Shown here: positions 1 through 7,509 of the stretch, in pieces
Layout of the letters: every line of letters starts with the position of its first letter
Numbering within the stretch: the stretch's first letter is position 1
DNA from: Bifidobacterium breve
Lineage (GTDB): Bacteria > Actinomycetota > Acidimicrobiia > Acidimicrobiales > Ilumatobacteraceae
Length of the DNA stretch: 16,233 nt
Reading direction: 5' to 3'
NCBI GenBank assembly: GCA_945869715.1
Contig: CAMBPP010000019.1
Location: forward strand, 1-16,233
Program-made: the position numbers and the translations under genes
The notes under the pieces: model-generated
The model's input: only the letters and a program-made list of their open reading frames with translations
Databases searched by the model: none
Told to the model about the DNA's origin: nothing

Positions 1-1537
1 CGTCGAGCACCAATACGCGAGGGTCGGCCACAATGGCACGCGCAATGGCAATACGTTGGCGTTGCCCACCCGACAACGAGTATCCGCGCTCACCAAGAAC
101 GGTGTTGTACCCATCGGGAAGTTCCAAGATGAAATCGTGTGCACCAGCAAGACGAGCTGCGGCCTCAATACGATCTTGATGGGCATTGGGTTCTGCAAAT
201 GCAATATTGGCAGCAACAGTGTCGTGGAACAGCAAAGTATCTTCGAACACCACTGCAACAGCACGACGCAACTCTGACAAACGCATTTGGCGAATGTCGA
301 TACCGTCGAGCGTGATGCCGCCAGAAGATGTGTCGTAAAAACGCAGCAACAACCGCGCCAAAGTACTCTTCCCGCTACCCGTTGCACCGACAATGGCCAC
401 CGACTCACCAGGCTGAATGACAAGGTCCAAATGATTGAGTACTTCATGCTCGGCGGAATAACCAAACGACACGTCAGAGAACGTGACTGCGCCAGTAAAT
501 GCCGAGCTTGTTCTCCTGGGAAGTGCTTGTGGTTTTGGTGGGTCGGCAACAGCGGGTTCTGTAGAGAGCACTTCATTCACGCGCATGAGTGCAGCAGCTG
601 CGCGTTGACCAAAAGCCACCGTCATTCCAATATTGCGCAATGGCCAAATGAGCATGGTGAGATACGTGTTAAATGCGACAAGATCGCCCACACTCATTTG
701 ACCGTTAATGACACGGTGGCCACCAATACCGAGAACGGCAATGAGGCCAATGGAGGGCAAGAGGTCGATGCCCGGCAAGAATTTGCTACGAATTTTGGCT
801 GCACCCAGCGACACGCCACGAATATCGTTGGCTTCTTTTTCTAACTTCCGCATTTGTGATGCTTCGGCGCCAAAGCCCTTTACAACACGAATACCCGACA
901 CACTTTCTTCAACAACATTGGCAAGTTCTGCTTGCTCTGCCTGCACGGCAAGAATTGCTGGGTGAATGCTGTTCGAAAAGCGCCGAGCGGCCAGGTTGAC
1001 GAAAGGCAAAGGTGCGAGTGCAATGACCGCGAGCATTGGCTGACTCGAGAGAAGAATGAGCATCACAGCTACCACCATGGCGACATTGGAAATGGTGAGC
1101 GGAATCATCACCACAAAACCTTGAATTTGACCCAGGTCACTTGAAGCTCTGCTCATGAGCTGCCCCGTTTGGGCCATGTCGTGATACCCAATATGCAGAC
1201 CCTGAAGGTGCGTAAAGAGACGCTCGCGCAGCGAACTCTCTGTCCATCTACTTTCACGAAAGCCAATCCACCTGCGCCATGCAGAAAAAACACCTGCGAC
1301 GATGCCCACACAGGTAATTGCCCCCGCCCAGAACAGAAGTGAACCATTTTGTTCAATACCTCGGTCGACCCCCAGTTTGAAAAGTTGCGGAATCGCAACC
1401 TTTCCCGCACTCCACATGAGGCCAATGACCACACCCTGCATCAAACCTTTGCGCTGTTCGCGCAACACATTGCGTAAGAGTTTCCAGCCCTCTGCAGTAG
1501 CGGGGCCCTCTTTTTTGTGGCTCTCCGCTTGCGACAT
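1..1537 (-). CDS. ABC exporter (fused TMD-NBD), C-terminus cut by window edge
   Basis: Half-size ABC exporter with the membrane and ATPase domains in one chain, predicted to move an unknown, probably lipophilic, substrate out across the inner membrane. My reverse-strand translation gives 512 residues before the window ends. About six hydrophobic segments lie between residues 20 and 310; the motif QTGQLMSRASSDL in the first cytoplasmic part is typical of the family. The ATPase domain shows the A-loop tyrosine (Y360), Walker A GATGSGKST (384-392, Lys390), signature LSGGQRQR (from 488) and Walker B VLVLD at the very edge. The Q-loop residue is Glu (VVFED, E432) instead of Gln. The catalytic Glu after Walker B, D-loop and H-loop lie outside, so I cannot tell whether the ATP site is competent. 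I chose ATG 1537 because TACGGT sits 7 nt upstream as a possible leaderless -10. An in-frame ATG at 1585 would add 16 residues. The gene is divergent from the oxygenase at 1608. Confidence 0.93.
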   Translation of the reverse strand, partial: MSQAESHKKEGPATAEGWKLLRNVLREQRKGLMQGVVIGLMWSAGKVAIPQLFKLGVDRGIEQNGSLLFWAGAITCVGIVAGVFSAWRRWIGFRESRWTESSLRERLFTHLQGLHIGYHDMAQTGQLMSRASSDLGQIQGFVVMIPLTISNVAMVVAVMLILLSSQPMLAVIALAPLPFVNLAARRFSNSIHPAILAVQAEQAELANVVEESVSGIRVVKGFGAEASQMRKLEKEANDIRGVSLGAAKIRSKFLPGIDLLPSIGLIAVLGIGGHRVINGQMSVGDLVAFNTYLTMLIWPLRNIGMTVAFGQRAAAALMRVNEVLSTEPAVADPPKPQALPRRTSSAFTGAVTFSDVSFGYSAEHEVLNHLDLVIQPGESVAIVGATGSGKSTLARLLLRFYDTSSGGITLDGIDIRQMRLSELRRAVAVVFEDTLLFHDTVAANIAFAEPNAHQDRIEAAARLAGAHDFILELPDGYNTVLGERGYSLSGGQRQRIAIARAIVADPRVLVLD

Positions 1538-1544
1538 CGCTTCT

Positions 1545-1550
1545 ACCGTA
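1545..1550 (-). promoter_or_regulatory. Possible -10 element (TACGGT) for a leaderless ABC exporter mRNA
   Basis: On the minus strand TACGGT fits the actinobacterial -10 pattern TANNNT and is separated from ATG 1537 by 7 nt (AGAAGCG). That places the transcription start at or next to the start codon. It supports 1537 over the in-frame ATG at 1585, which has no such box. The short motif gives only weak evidence alone. Confidence 0.35.
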
Positions 1551-1595
1551 CCGTTTCGCCTCTGCCCGCTAGTAGCCCACCTCATTATTTCCGTC

Positions 1596-1601
1596 TAATA
1601 T
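1596..1601 (+). promoter_or_regulatory. Probable -10 element (TAATAT), leaderless start of the oxygenase
   Basis: TAATAT matches TANNNT well and lies 6 nt before ATG 1608, the spacing expected when transcription begins at the A of the start codon. No Shine-Dalgarno-like purine run precedes the ATG. This is the best of the leaderless candidates in the window. It shares the 70-bp divergent gap with the candidate -10 of the ABC exporter. Confidence 0.5.
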
Positions 1602-1607
1602 CGCTCT

Positions 1608-3038
1608 ATGACCGCAGTTGAATCACAACCCTTTGCCGACTACAGCCCCTTCCTTCGTGGAGCATACGGACCCGTCTTCGACGAGGTGAACGTAGCCAAC
1701 TTACGCGTCACCGGTGAAATTCCTGCCGCACTTACTGGCGTGTACATGCGCAATGGCGCAAACCCACAGTTCGCCCCGATGGGTCGTTACCACTGGTTTG
1801 ATGGTGACGGAATGATTCACGCTGTGTACTTAGAAAACGGCACAGCTCGTTATAAAAACAAGTGGATTGAAACTCCAGGTTTGCGTCATGAACGCGAACA
1901 AGAAAAAGCGCTCTTTGGTGGCATTCTCAATTTCCAATTCCCACCTGAAGACATCATGGCCGAATGTGGCATTTTCAAAAATGCGGCCAACACCAACATC
2001 ATTCGCCACGCCAACAAGATCCTCGGTCTATGGGAAGGTGGCCCACCATCGGAAATCACTCGCGAGCTCGACACCGTTGGCATCATGGACTACGCAGGGA
2101 AACTTGAAGGCTCTATGACCGCACACCCGAAATGGTGTCCCGAAACTGGTGAACTCATCATCATTGGTTACGACCCCATCGGTGGGCAACCTTTCTTGCG
2201 CTACCACGTTGCCGACAAACACGGCAACCTTGTGCACAGCACCCCCATCACCATTCCTGAAGGCGTCATGATGCATGACTTCCTCACCACGCGAAACTAT
2301 TCAATTATTTTCGATTTGCCCGCGGTCATTGCAGCTGCAATGGAAGGCAAGTCCATGTGGCAGCCAGACCTTGGTGCACGCATTGGCGTGATGCCTCGCC
2401 ATGGCAGCGATGCCGACGTGCGCTGGTTTGATATTGACCCGTGCTACGTGTTTCACTTCTTGAACGCATGGGAAGAAGTGGGCAGCGACGGACACGAGCG
2501 CATTGTTGCTTACGGATGCCGCATGCCGAGCGTAGATCTTGATTTTGAATCTGTTGGCGACGCACCAAGTGGCCTTGCCGCCGTCGATGGTGTGGGCATG
2601 ACCAAGTGGACCATCGACCTCACTACTGGCACCGTGAAAGAAGAAATCATTCACGATCTGCGCAGCGACTTCCCGCGCTTGCACGATGACCTCTTGGGTA
2701 TGAAGCACCGCTACGGCTTTGCTTCAGCAACCCTTGATGGCCCGATGGGCCTTGGCTTTAACGGCATCATTCGCTACGACCTCGAAGGTGGCAGCGACCA
2801 GACCTTCGCCTTCGGACCCGGCACCACCATTGGTGAAGCCGTTGTTGCCGACGACCCCACACGCCCGGGCGAACTTGGTGCATACGTCATGGTGTACGCC
2901 ACCGACCTTGCCGCAATGACCACCGACTTTTGCATATTCAACGCAGAAGATATTGCAGCGGGCCCTGTGGCTCGCGTACATCTTCCACAGCGTGTGCCTG
3001 CAGGGTTTCACGGCAACTGGATGCCCGGCGCCAAATAG
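1608..3038 (+). CDS. Carotenoid oxygenase (RPE65/CCO family)
   Basis: Non-haem Fe(II) dioxygenase of the carotenoid-cleavage family, which splits a C=C bond of carotenoids, apocarotenoids or stilbene-type compounds with O2. At 476 residues it has full family length. The N-terminal family block is present (GEIPAALTGVYMRNG, then YHWFDGDGMIHA, about residues 37-72). The four iron-binding histidines can be placed as H173 (TAHPKW), H223 (MMHDF), H283 (FHFLNAWEE) and H468 (FHGNW, close to the C-terminus). Of the three second-sphere acids, one lies in IGEAVV (E410). The one usually found as Glu in an EFPR-type motif is Asp here (SDFPRLH, D354). The sequence does not show whether the substrate is a carotenoid (for example for retinal supply) or an aromatic stilbene. 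ATG 1608 sits 6 nt after TAATAT, suggesting a leaderless mRNA. A small ORF follows. Confidence 0.93.
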   Translation: MTAVESQPFADYSPFLRGAYGPVFDEVNVANLRVTGEIPAALTGVYMRNGANPQFAPMGRYHWFDGDGMIHAVYLENGTARYKNKWIETPGLRHEREQEKALFGGILNFQFPPEDIMAECGIFKNAANTNIIRHANKILGLWEGGPPSEITRELDTVGIMDYAGKLEGSMTAHPKWCPETGELIIIGYDPIGGQPFLRYHVADKHGNLVHSTPITIPEGVMMHDFLTTRNYSIIFDLPAVIAAAMEGKSMWQPDLGARIGVMPRHGSDADVRWFDIDPCYVFHFLNAWEEVGSDGHERIVAYGCRMPSVDLDFESVGDAPSGLAAVDGVGMTKWTIDLTTGTVKEEIIHDLRSDFPRLHDDLLGMKHRYGFASATLDGPMGLGFNGIIRYDLEGGSDQTFAFGPGTTIGEAVVADDPTRPGELGAYVMVYATDLAAMTTDFCIFNAEDIAAGPVARVHLPQRVPAGFHGNWMPGAK

Positions 3039-3068
3039 CATGTGACACCTCGTTGGCATGATTTTTTC

Positions 3069-3245
3069 ATGACAACGAATACCACACTCCCCGGTTTCTC
3101 TCCACGCCAAACACGGTTGTCTCGTCATACGCGTCAACTTGGGCTCAAACACATTGCGCTCATCAAGGCACAACTTGCCGAACAAGCACTTCGTGAAGAA
3201 CTTCAGCGCTGCGAAAAGACTTCCCAACGCACCAACGCGGCATAG
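3069..3245 (+). CDS. Small basic protein of unknown function (58 aa)
   Basis: I do not recognise this product. It fills most of the 250-bp space between the oxygenase and the first LLM gene and lies on the same strand. The protein has a Thr/Pro-rich start, a basic stretch (RQTRLSRHTRQLG) and a C-terminal half that reads as one charged amphipathic helix (about residues 24-52, ALIKAQLAEQALREELQR). It has no signal peptide or membrane segment. Codon choice in the second half (CTC, ATC, AAG, GCC, CGC) resembles the neighbours, which favours real coding. ATG 3069 is chosen over GTG 3042, which starts 4 nt after the oxygenase stop and adds 9 residues; neither has a clear ribosome-binding site. A DNA-, RNA- or protein-binding role is possible from charge alone, but nothing more can be said. 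It may be a chance ORF. Confidence 0.5.
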   Translation: MTTNTTLPGFSPRQTRLSRHTRQLGLKHIALIKAQLAEQALREELQRCEKTSQRTNAA

Positions 3246-3249
3246 TTTT

Positions 3250-3257
3250 CGTTAACG
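3250..3257 (+). promoter_or_regulatory. Promoter/operator region of the first LLM gene (palindrome CGTTAACG)
   Basis: The 43-bp gap before ATG 3289 holds TAGTTT (3243-3248, overlapping the stop of the small ORF), which fits a TANNNT -10 box. It also holds the perfect 8-bp palindrome CGTTAACG (3250-3257) where transcription would start. A purine-rich stretch AAGAAGCGAG (3271-3280) could be a weak ribosome-binding site. Palindromes this short occur by chance, so an operator is only suggested. Confidence 0.2.
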
Positions 3258-3288
3258 TTTTGTTCTCTACAAGAAGCGAGCGAACAAC

Positions 3289-4200
3289 ATGACAATACCA
3301 ACACTCAATCTCGGCCCAGTTGGCATTTTTACCGGCGCCTTTGAAACACAGCGCTCCCCCATTGTTCGAGAAGGCATTGCTGAACTCGACGAGCGCGGCT
3401 GGCCCACATTGTGGATCGGTGAGTCGGTAAACCGAGAAGTGTTCGCCAATGCCATGTTGCTCTTAAGCGCTAGCAAAAACATTCGCATCGCGTCGGGCAT
3501 CGCCAACGCTCAAGTGCGTACCGCACTTTCTATGCACAGCGGATGGATGGCAGTTTCCGAAGCACATGAAGGCCGTTTCGTGCTCGGCATTGGTGTCAGC
3601 CACTCTGCTTTCGTGAATCGCGTTTTAGATTCCGCATACAATACTCCGCTCACCCTGATGAAGAACTATCTCGACAACATCGACAAGGCCACGTACATGG
3701 GCCCCGCACCAAGCACTACCCCGCACCGCATGCTCGGTGCGCTTGGCCCGCGCATGGTGAGCCTTTCAGGCGAACGCACGTCGGGAGCGCTCACATATTT
3801 CATGCCACCCGAACACACAGCACTCGCCCGCGGCGATATTGACAGCACGAACTCTGCAGCAAATCTTGCGGTCGAGCAAATGGTTGTGCTGGAAACCGAT
3901 ACTACAAAAGCTCGGGCCATTGCCATTGCCGGAATGACACGTTACTTACGCTTGCCGAACTACACCAACAGTTTGAAGCGTGTTGGTTTTACCGATGCCG
4001 ATATTGACTCTGGAAATGGCGAGCCCTCTTCGCGCCTCATCGATGCAGTTGTGGTGTGTGGTGACGAAGCAACAATTCACAAACGCGTTACCGAACATCA
4101 TGCTGCTGGTGCCAACCACGTGTGCGTACAGGTACTTACCGATACGCCACAAGTAGTGCCAATGGCCGAGTGGAATCGTCTCGCCGACGCCTTGTTATAA
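3289..4200 (+). CDS. LLM-class (luciferase-like) F420-type oxidoreductase
   Basis: TIM-barrel oxidoreductase of the bacterial luciferase-like superfamily, of the kind that in actinobacteria mostly uses reduced F420 (some members use FMNH2) to reduce or oxygenate small molecules. It is 303 residues, close to the short actinobacterial subgroup (TIGR03620-like). Family traits are the early strand-turn ELDERGWPTLWIGES (about 33-47), the GIANAQVRTA segment (about 70-80) and EGRFVLGIGVSHSAFV (about 95-110). The C-terminal part ends in the usual GDEATIHKRVTEHHAAGANHVCVQVL region, where LLM proteins close the barrel. The cofactor preference is inferred from the subgroup and not visible. It may be transcribed from its own promoter at about 3243-3257. 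It is tail to tail with another LLM gene only 2 bp away, and the two proteins differ in length and motifs, so they are not a recent duplication. Confidence 0.9.
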   Translation: MTIPTLNLGPVGIFTGAFETQRSPIVREGIAELDERGWPTLWIGESVNREVFANAMLLLSASKNIRIASGIANAQVRTALSMHSGWMAVSEAHEGRFVLGIGVSHSAFVNRVLDSAYNTPLTLMKNYLDNIDKATYMGPAPSTTPHRMLGALGPRMVSLSGERTSGALTYFMPPEHTALARGDIDSTNSAANLAVEQMVVLETDTTKARAIAIAGMTRYLRLPNYTNSLKRVGFTDADIDSGNGEPSSRLIDAVVVCGDEATIHKRVTEHHAAGANHVCVQVLTDTPQVVPMAEWNRLADALL

Positions 4201-4202
4201 AA

Positions 4203-5192
4203 TTACGAGGCGCTTGGGCTCAGTGCCTTCACTGCATCCCAATGGTTGAGTTCTGGGTCAAAGGCCATAATGGCAATAGAGCTTGTCGTCACTCCGTTGG
4301 CAAAGTACTGATCAATTTGTGCGCGGCACTTTTCAGGTGAGCCATGAACAATAAGTTGGTCGACCACTTCATCGGGAATAGCAGCAAGCGCAGCTTTTCT
4401 ATCGCCGGCTTTCCATGCATCCCACATGCCTTGGAATGCTGGGCCACGACCTAGCCACTCATGAAACTGTGCATACACAGGAACGTTCATGTAGGCAGTA
4501 ATGGCAAAACGTGCAGCCTTGCGCACTACTTCAGTATTTTCACTCGGGCATACAAAAATACGGCACACAATTTCTTTGGGCACACCATTTGCTGCGCCGT
4601 TCACCACAGCAGCAACTTTTTTCACATCTTCAGCCGAGAGCCAGTTGATAATGGTGCCATCGGCTTCACGAGCAGCCAAGCGCAACATTCCTTCGCGCAA
4701 AGCAGCTACAAGAATCTTTGGCTTCACTTCAGGCTTCACACCTAAACGGAAACCATTAATTTCAAAAGTGTCGTACTTCTTAACAATTTTCTCACCCTCA
4801 AAAGAGTCGTGCAGAAAACGCACGATGTCGCGCACCTTCTTGTACGGCTCAACAAAAGGTACGCCGTTCCACTTTTCAACAATGACGTTGCTTGATGAAC
4901 CAATGCCGATGGCAAAGCGCCCAGGGGCAGCGTCGGCGAGCGATGCAACACACTGTGCGAATGCTGCTGGTGAACGAGTGAACGCTGGAACAATTGCTGT
5001 TCCTAAACGCAACCGTGGTTCCCACGCAGCAGCCATTGCAAGCGGAGTAAACGCATCGGCACCATCTGACTCTGCAGACCAAATATCGCTGTAGCCGAGG
5101 TCGGCTAATTCACTGAGTTTTTCACGATGCGAATGAAGATGTCCGGGCAATGGAACGGTCATTCCGTTACGACGAGGTATGGCTTGACTCAT
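4203..5192 (-). CDS. LLM-class F420-dependent oxidoreductase, second subfamily
   Basis: Luciferase-like TIM-barrel oxidoreductase of 329 residues, from a different subgroup than its neighbour and similar in layout to mycobacterial F420-type LLM proteins. Visible traits are ELADLGYSDIWSAESDGADAF (about 27-47, split by a conserved Ala/Ser-Glu turn), LRLGTAIVPAFTRSPAAFAQ (about 61-80) and GRFAIGIGSSSNVIVEKWNG (about 91-110). Then come PKILVAALREGMLRLAAREA (about 158-177) and DGTIINWLS, the usual central LLM core. The substrate is unknown. Its ATG overlaps the stop of the upstream thioesterase gene in ATGA (5189-5192), so the two are almost certainly one operon with coupled translation. Met11 (MTVPLPGHL) is an alternative start, but the overlap favours 5192. 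The stop is 2 bp from the stop of the convergent LLM gene. Confidence 0.92.
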   Translation of the reverse strand: MSQAIPRRNGMTVPLPGHLHSHREKLSELADLGYSDIWSAESDGADAFTPLAMAAAWEPRLRLGTAIVPAFTRSPAAFAQCVASLADAAPGRFAIGIGSSSNVIVEKWNGVPFVEPYKKVRDIVRFLHDSFEGEKIVKKYDTFEINGFRLGVKPEVKPKILVAALREGMLRLAAREADGTIINWLSAEDVKKVAAVVNGAANGVPKEIVCRIFVCPSENTEVVRKAARFAITAYMNVPVYAQFHEWLGRGPAFQGMWDAWKAGDRKAALAAIPDEVVDQLIVHGSPEKCRAQIDQYFANGVTTSSIAIMAFDPELNHWDAVKALSPSAS

Positions 5193-6016
5193 GAGACTTC
5201 CTTATCTGTGGGGACTTCATCTTTCCAGAAACGCACGATGCAACTTTGACTGGCGGTAGCCATGAGCGTTCCGTCTTCGGCATACATATGCACAAGACCG
5301 TGGGCAAAACCGCGATCAATGGCATGAATGCGAATGTCGAGCAATACCCATTCGGTGGGCACGAGTCGCACCACGCGCAGGGTGTTGTCGAGGCTGTTAC
5401 CGCCACCACGAATTCCTAAGGCTTGGCTGACGCCGAGCGGGATGTAGTCGCCAAGAACCGCCAGCGCACTGGCATCGACGCCTTGAATGACGCCCGGTAT
5501 ACGTGCCCACATGAGTGTTTGGCCGTCTCCTACCGTTTTATCGAGCGTGGCAATTTGGCGACCCTTCACGAGTCTTTTTTCAATTCGTTCGTTAATGGAG
5601 CCTTCTTGGAGGCCGCGATGAATAAACAACGGGCACTCGTCGGGAGGCGGAACAACGGGCATGGTCTCGAACTGTCCGTGCAAGTTGAGCGGCCGATCAC
5701 CAAGTGCAGCATTGACCGTCAGAATTTCTCGCTCCCCCACATGGCATACAGCGCGAGCTTGGGACATTTGATGTCCCGATACTGACACCGTGACATCAAC
5801 ATCGAGCACTTCACCTGGCCGTGCGTATGAAAGATACTGAGCAGTGGCCCAAATGAGATTTCGACTCGTTGTGGCTTCCATTGCGGAAATTGCCGCCGCA
5901 AGCCCACAGCCGCCAAAGAGAAAATTGACTGAGGTGGATATGTGGGGAACCACCTCTAAGTGCCAGCGGAAGGGATTGTGGCTACTTTTCAGCCCAAGAA
6001 ATTCAACGGTGTCCAT
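5189..6016 (-). CDS. TesB-like acyl-CoA thioesterase (double hotdog)
   Basis: Cytoplasmic thioesterase predicted to hydrolyse acyl-CoA to free acid and CoA. The 275 residues fit a double-hotdog protein of the TesB / acyl-CoA thioesterase II type. The first hotdog (about 15-110) has the helix FLFGGCGLAAAISAM (32-46) followed by the AQYLSYARPGEVLDVDV strand pair. The second (about 155-265) holds the likely catalytic triad positions known from TesB: D190 (VLGDYIP), the SLDNT segment at 208-212 and Q257 (ATASQSC). Substrate chain length cannot be judged. It is first in a two-gene operon with the LLM oxidoreductase at 4203. The start ATG 6016 has no Shine-Dalgarno sequence; TAACGT lies 9 nt upstream as a weak leaderless -10 candidate. 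The gene is divergent from the amidase with a 52-bp gap. Confidence 0.88.
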   Translation of the reverse strand: MDTVEFLGLKSSHNPFRWHLEVVPHISTSVNFLFGGCGLAAAISAMEATTSRNLIWATAQYLSYARPGEVLDVDVTVSVSGHQMSQARAVCHVGEREILTVNAALGDRPLNLHGQFETMPVVPPPDECPLFIHRGLQEGSINERIEKRLVKGRQIATLDKTVGDGQTLMWARIPGVIQGVDASALAVLGDYIPLGVSQALGIRGGGNSLDNTLRVVRLVPTEWVLLDIRIHAIDRGFAHGLVHMYAEDGTLMATASQSCIVRFWKDEVPTDKEVS

Positions 6017-6054
6017 GCACCGACGACGTTAATGCGCGCAGGGTCAAAGAGTTG

Positions 6055-6060
6055 TAGTTT
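6055..6060 (+). promoter_or_regulatory. Possible -10 element (TAGTTT) for the amidase gene
   Basis: TAGTTT fits TANNNT and ends 8 nt before ATG 6069, compatible with transcription starting at the start codon. No ribosome-binding site is seen in TCATTGAT, the 8 nt between them. It lies in the 52-bp divergent gap shared with the thioesterase operon. Confidence 0.35.
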
Positions 6061-6068
6061 TCATTGAT

Positions 6069-7484
6069 ATGTCAGACACATCTCCAAACAATGACCGCGA
6101 ATCTTGGCAAGGCGACGCATGTTCCCTCGTTGAAGAATTTCGCGCCAAACGACGCAGCCCTGCTGAAGAGCTCGCCGCCACTCTGCGCGATATCAACAAG
6201 AGCGGCCTCAACGCATTTAGTTTTCTTGACGCAAATAATGCACTCGCCGCAGCACAAAGTGCCGACACTTCACTTCCCTTTGGTGGCATACCCCTTGCAG
6301 TCAAAGAGTTGGATTCGGTCAAGGGTTGGCCCGACACTTCTGCGTGTGCAGTATTTGCCGACCGTATTGCCGAGCACACATCCATCATGGTGCAACGTTT
6401 ACATCACGAAGGCGGCATGGTTCCCTTTGGCCTCACCACGGCAAGTGAATTTGGTGGTGTCAATGTGACGCGTACCGTTTTAAATGGTGCCACACATAAC
6501 CCGTGGCGCGAAGGTCTCACACCTGGTGGCTCATCGGGCGGCAGCGCCGCAGCAGTTGCAGGCGGTCTCTGCACAAGCGCAACTGCTGGCGATGGCGGTG
6601 GCTCTATTCGCATTCCTGCAGGGTTCACCGGGCTCGTTGGTTTGAAAGCAACGTATGGTCGCATTCCGCGCGCACCACAGCACTACATGGGGAACCTCAC
6701 CACAACAACAGGGTGTGTTTCACGCAGTATTCGCGACACCGCTCGATGGTTCGATATTGCCAATGGCCACGATGCACGTGACCCTTTTAGTTTGCCGCGC
6801 GATGCAGGTTGGGAAGATGCGCTCGGCACACTTTCCTTGCGTGGGTTACGCGTTGCAGTGGTACCGAACTGGGGTGGCGCTGTTGTGTCGCCACACATGT
6901 GGAACGTATTGAATGAGACCGCAGAGTGGCTCATTATTTCACAGGGTTTACAACGCATCGATACCGTTAATACCGACCTGCCCAGCATGGGTGCCGCATG
7001 GTCAATTTCAGGAATGATTTCGATTGCTGCTGAACTCGCTGAGTTTTGGCCCGAGTGTGCCGATGTACTCACACCTGAAATTCGCATGGGCTTAGAGTTC
7101 ACGAGCGGGCTCTACAGCTCAGCTGCGCGCGACAAAATTGAGCAACGGCGTATGAAGTTGAATGAGCGCATGGCCGCCATCTTCTCTGAAGTCGACATTG
7201 TGCTCACTGCAAGTAATCCCGATATTGCCTTCGCAGCAGAAGGCCCACTCCCCGATACCTTCGGCGGAGAAAAAGGTGGTGCGGCCAACAACGGCAAGCT
7301 CACCTTCCCTGCAAACCTGCACGGCAACCCTGCGTTGTCGGTTCCAGCCGGGCAGGTCGATGGCATACCCGTTGGCTTGCAAATTGTGGGTAAACACTTT
7401 CAAGAACAGGTTCTTTTGGAACTGGGTTTAGCAGTTGAGCGCGCACGACCATGGCCACTAGTGGCTCCATCTGCAACGATATAA
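6069..7484 (+). CDS. Amidase-signature family hydrolase
   Basis: Ser-cisSer-Lys amidase (GatA/FAAH fold) that hydrolyses a carboxamide to acid and ammonia or amine. It has 471 residues, normal for the family. The catalytic set is visible: Lys79 (PLAVKELDSVKG), the cis-Ser at 155 in the Gly/Ser loop (TPGGSSGGSAAAVAGG, 151-166) and the nucleophile Ser179 in GDGGGSIRIPAG. These positions agree almost exactly with GatA numbering. No gatB or gatC neighbour is present, and the gene is paired with a CoA-transferase, so a catabolic amidase is more likely than the tRNA amidotransferase subunit. The loop before the nucleophile is AGDGGGS where many relatives have GSDTGGS. The next gene starts 25 bp downstream, so they are probably co-transcribed. 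The natural amide is unknown. Confidence 0.92.
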   Translation: MSDTSPNNDRESWQGDACSLVEEFRAKRRSPAEELAATLRDINKSGLNAFSFLDANNALAAAQSADTSLPFGGIPLAVKELDSVKGWPDTSACAVFADRIAEHTSIMVQRLHHEGGMVPFGLTTASEFGGVNVTRTVLNGATHNPWREGLTPGGSSGGSAAAVAGGLCTSATAGDGGGSIRIPAGFTGLVGLKATYGRIPRAPQHYMGNLTTTTGCVSRSIRDTARWFDIANGHDARDPFSLPRDAGWEDALGTLSLRGLRVAVVPNWGGAVVSPHMWNVLNETAEWLIISQGLQRIDTVNTDLPSMGAAWSISGMISIAAELAEFWPECADVLTPEIRMGLEFTSGLYSSAARDKIEQRRMKLNERMAAIFSEVDIVLTASNPDIAFAAEGPLPDTFGGEKGGAANNGKLTFPANLHGNPALSVPAGQVDGIPVGLQIVGKHFQEQVLLELGLAVERARPWPLVAPSATI

Positions 7485-7498
7485 AGAGTTTTACTTTT

Positions 7499-7507
7499 GG
7501 GGGAGAG
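7499..7507 (+). promoter_or_regulatory. Strong Shine-Dalgarno (GGGGGAGAG) of the CoA-transferase gene
   Basis: A run of nine purines, GGGGGAGAG, ends 2 nt before ATG 7510, with the GGAG core 4 nt from the start codon. It is one of two clear ribosome-binding sites in the window (the other precedes the amidohydrolase at 12404). It fixes this start and fits an internal operon gene needing its own initiation site. Confidence 0.7.
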
Positions 7508-7509
7508 AA

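Noticed and set aside
56..1434. ORFs of 70-185 residues on the plus strand and one on the minus strand in 56-1598
   Set aside because: They lie inside the ABC exporter, which reads continuously with all its motifs on the minus strand; they are shadow frames.
1538..1585. Upstream in-frame ATG 1585 for the ABC exporter
   Set aside because: It would leave only 22 bp to the divergent ATG 1608 and has no suitable -10 or ribosome-binding site; the 16 extra residues are Arg/Gly-rich and not family-like.
3061..3068. T-run after the oxygenase as an intrinsic terminator
   Set aside because: No stable GC-rich hairpin precedes the six Ts; the best pairing is only a few bases.
2724..3227. 167-residue minus-strand ORF across the oxygenase end and small ORF
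   Set aside because: It lies antisense to the well-supported oxygenase, with Cys/His-rich low-plausibility protein and no family signal.
6069..7484. Amidase as GatA of the tRNA amidotransferase
   Set aside because: The catalytic numbering matches, but there is no gatB/gatC nearby and the partner gene is a CoA-transferase.
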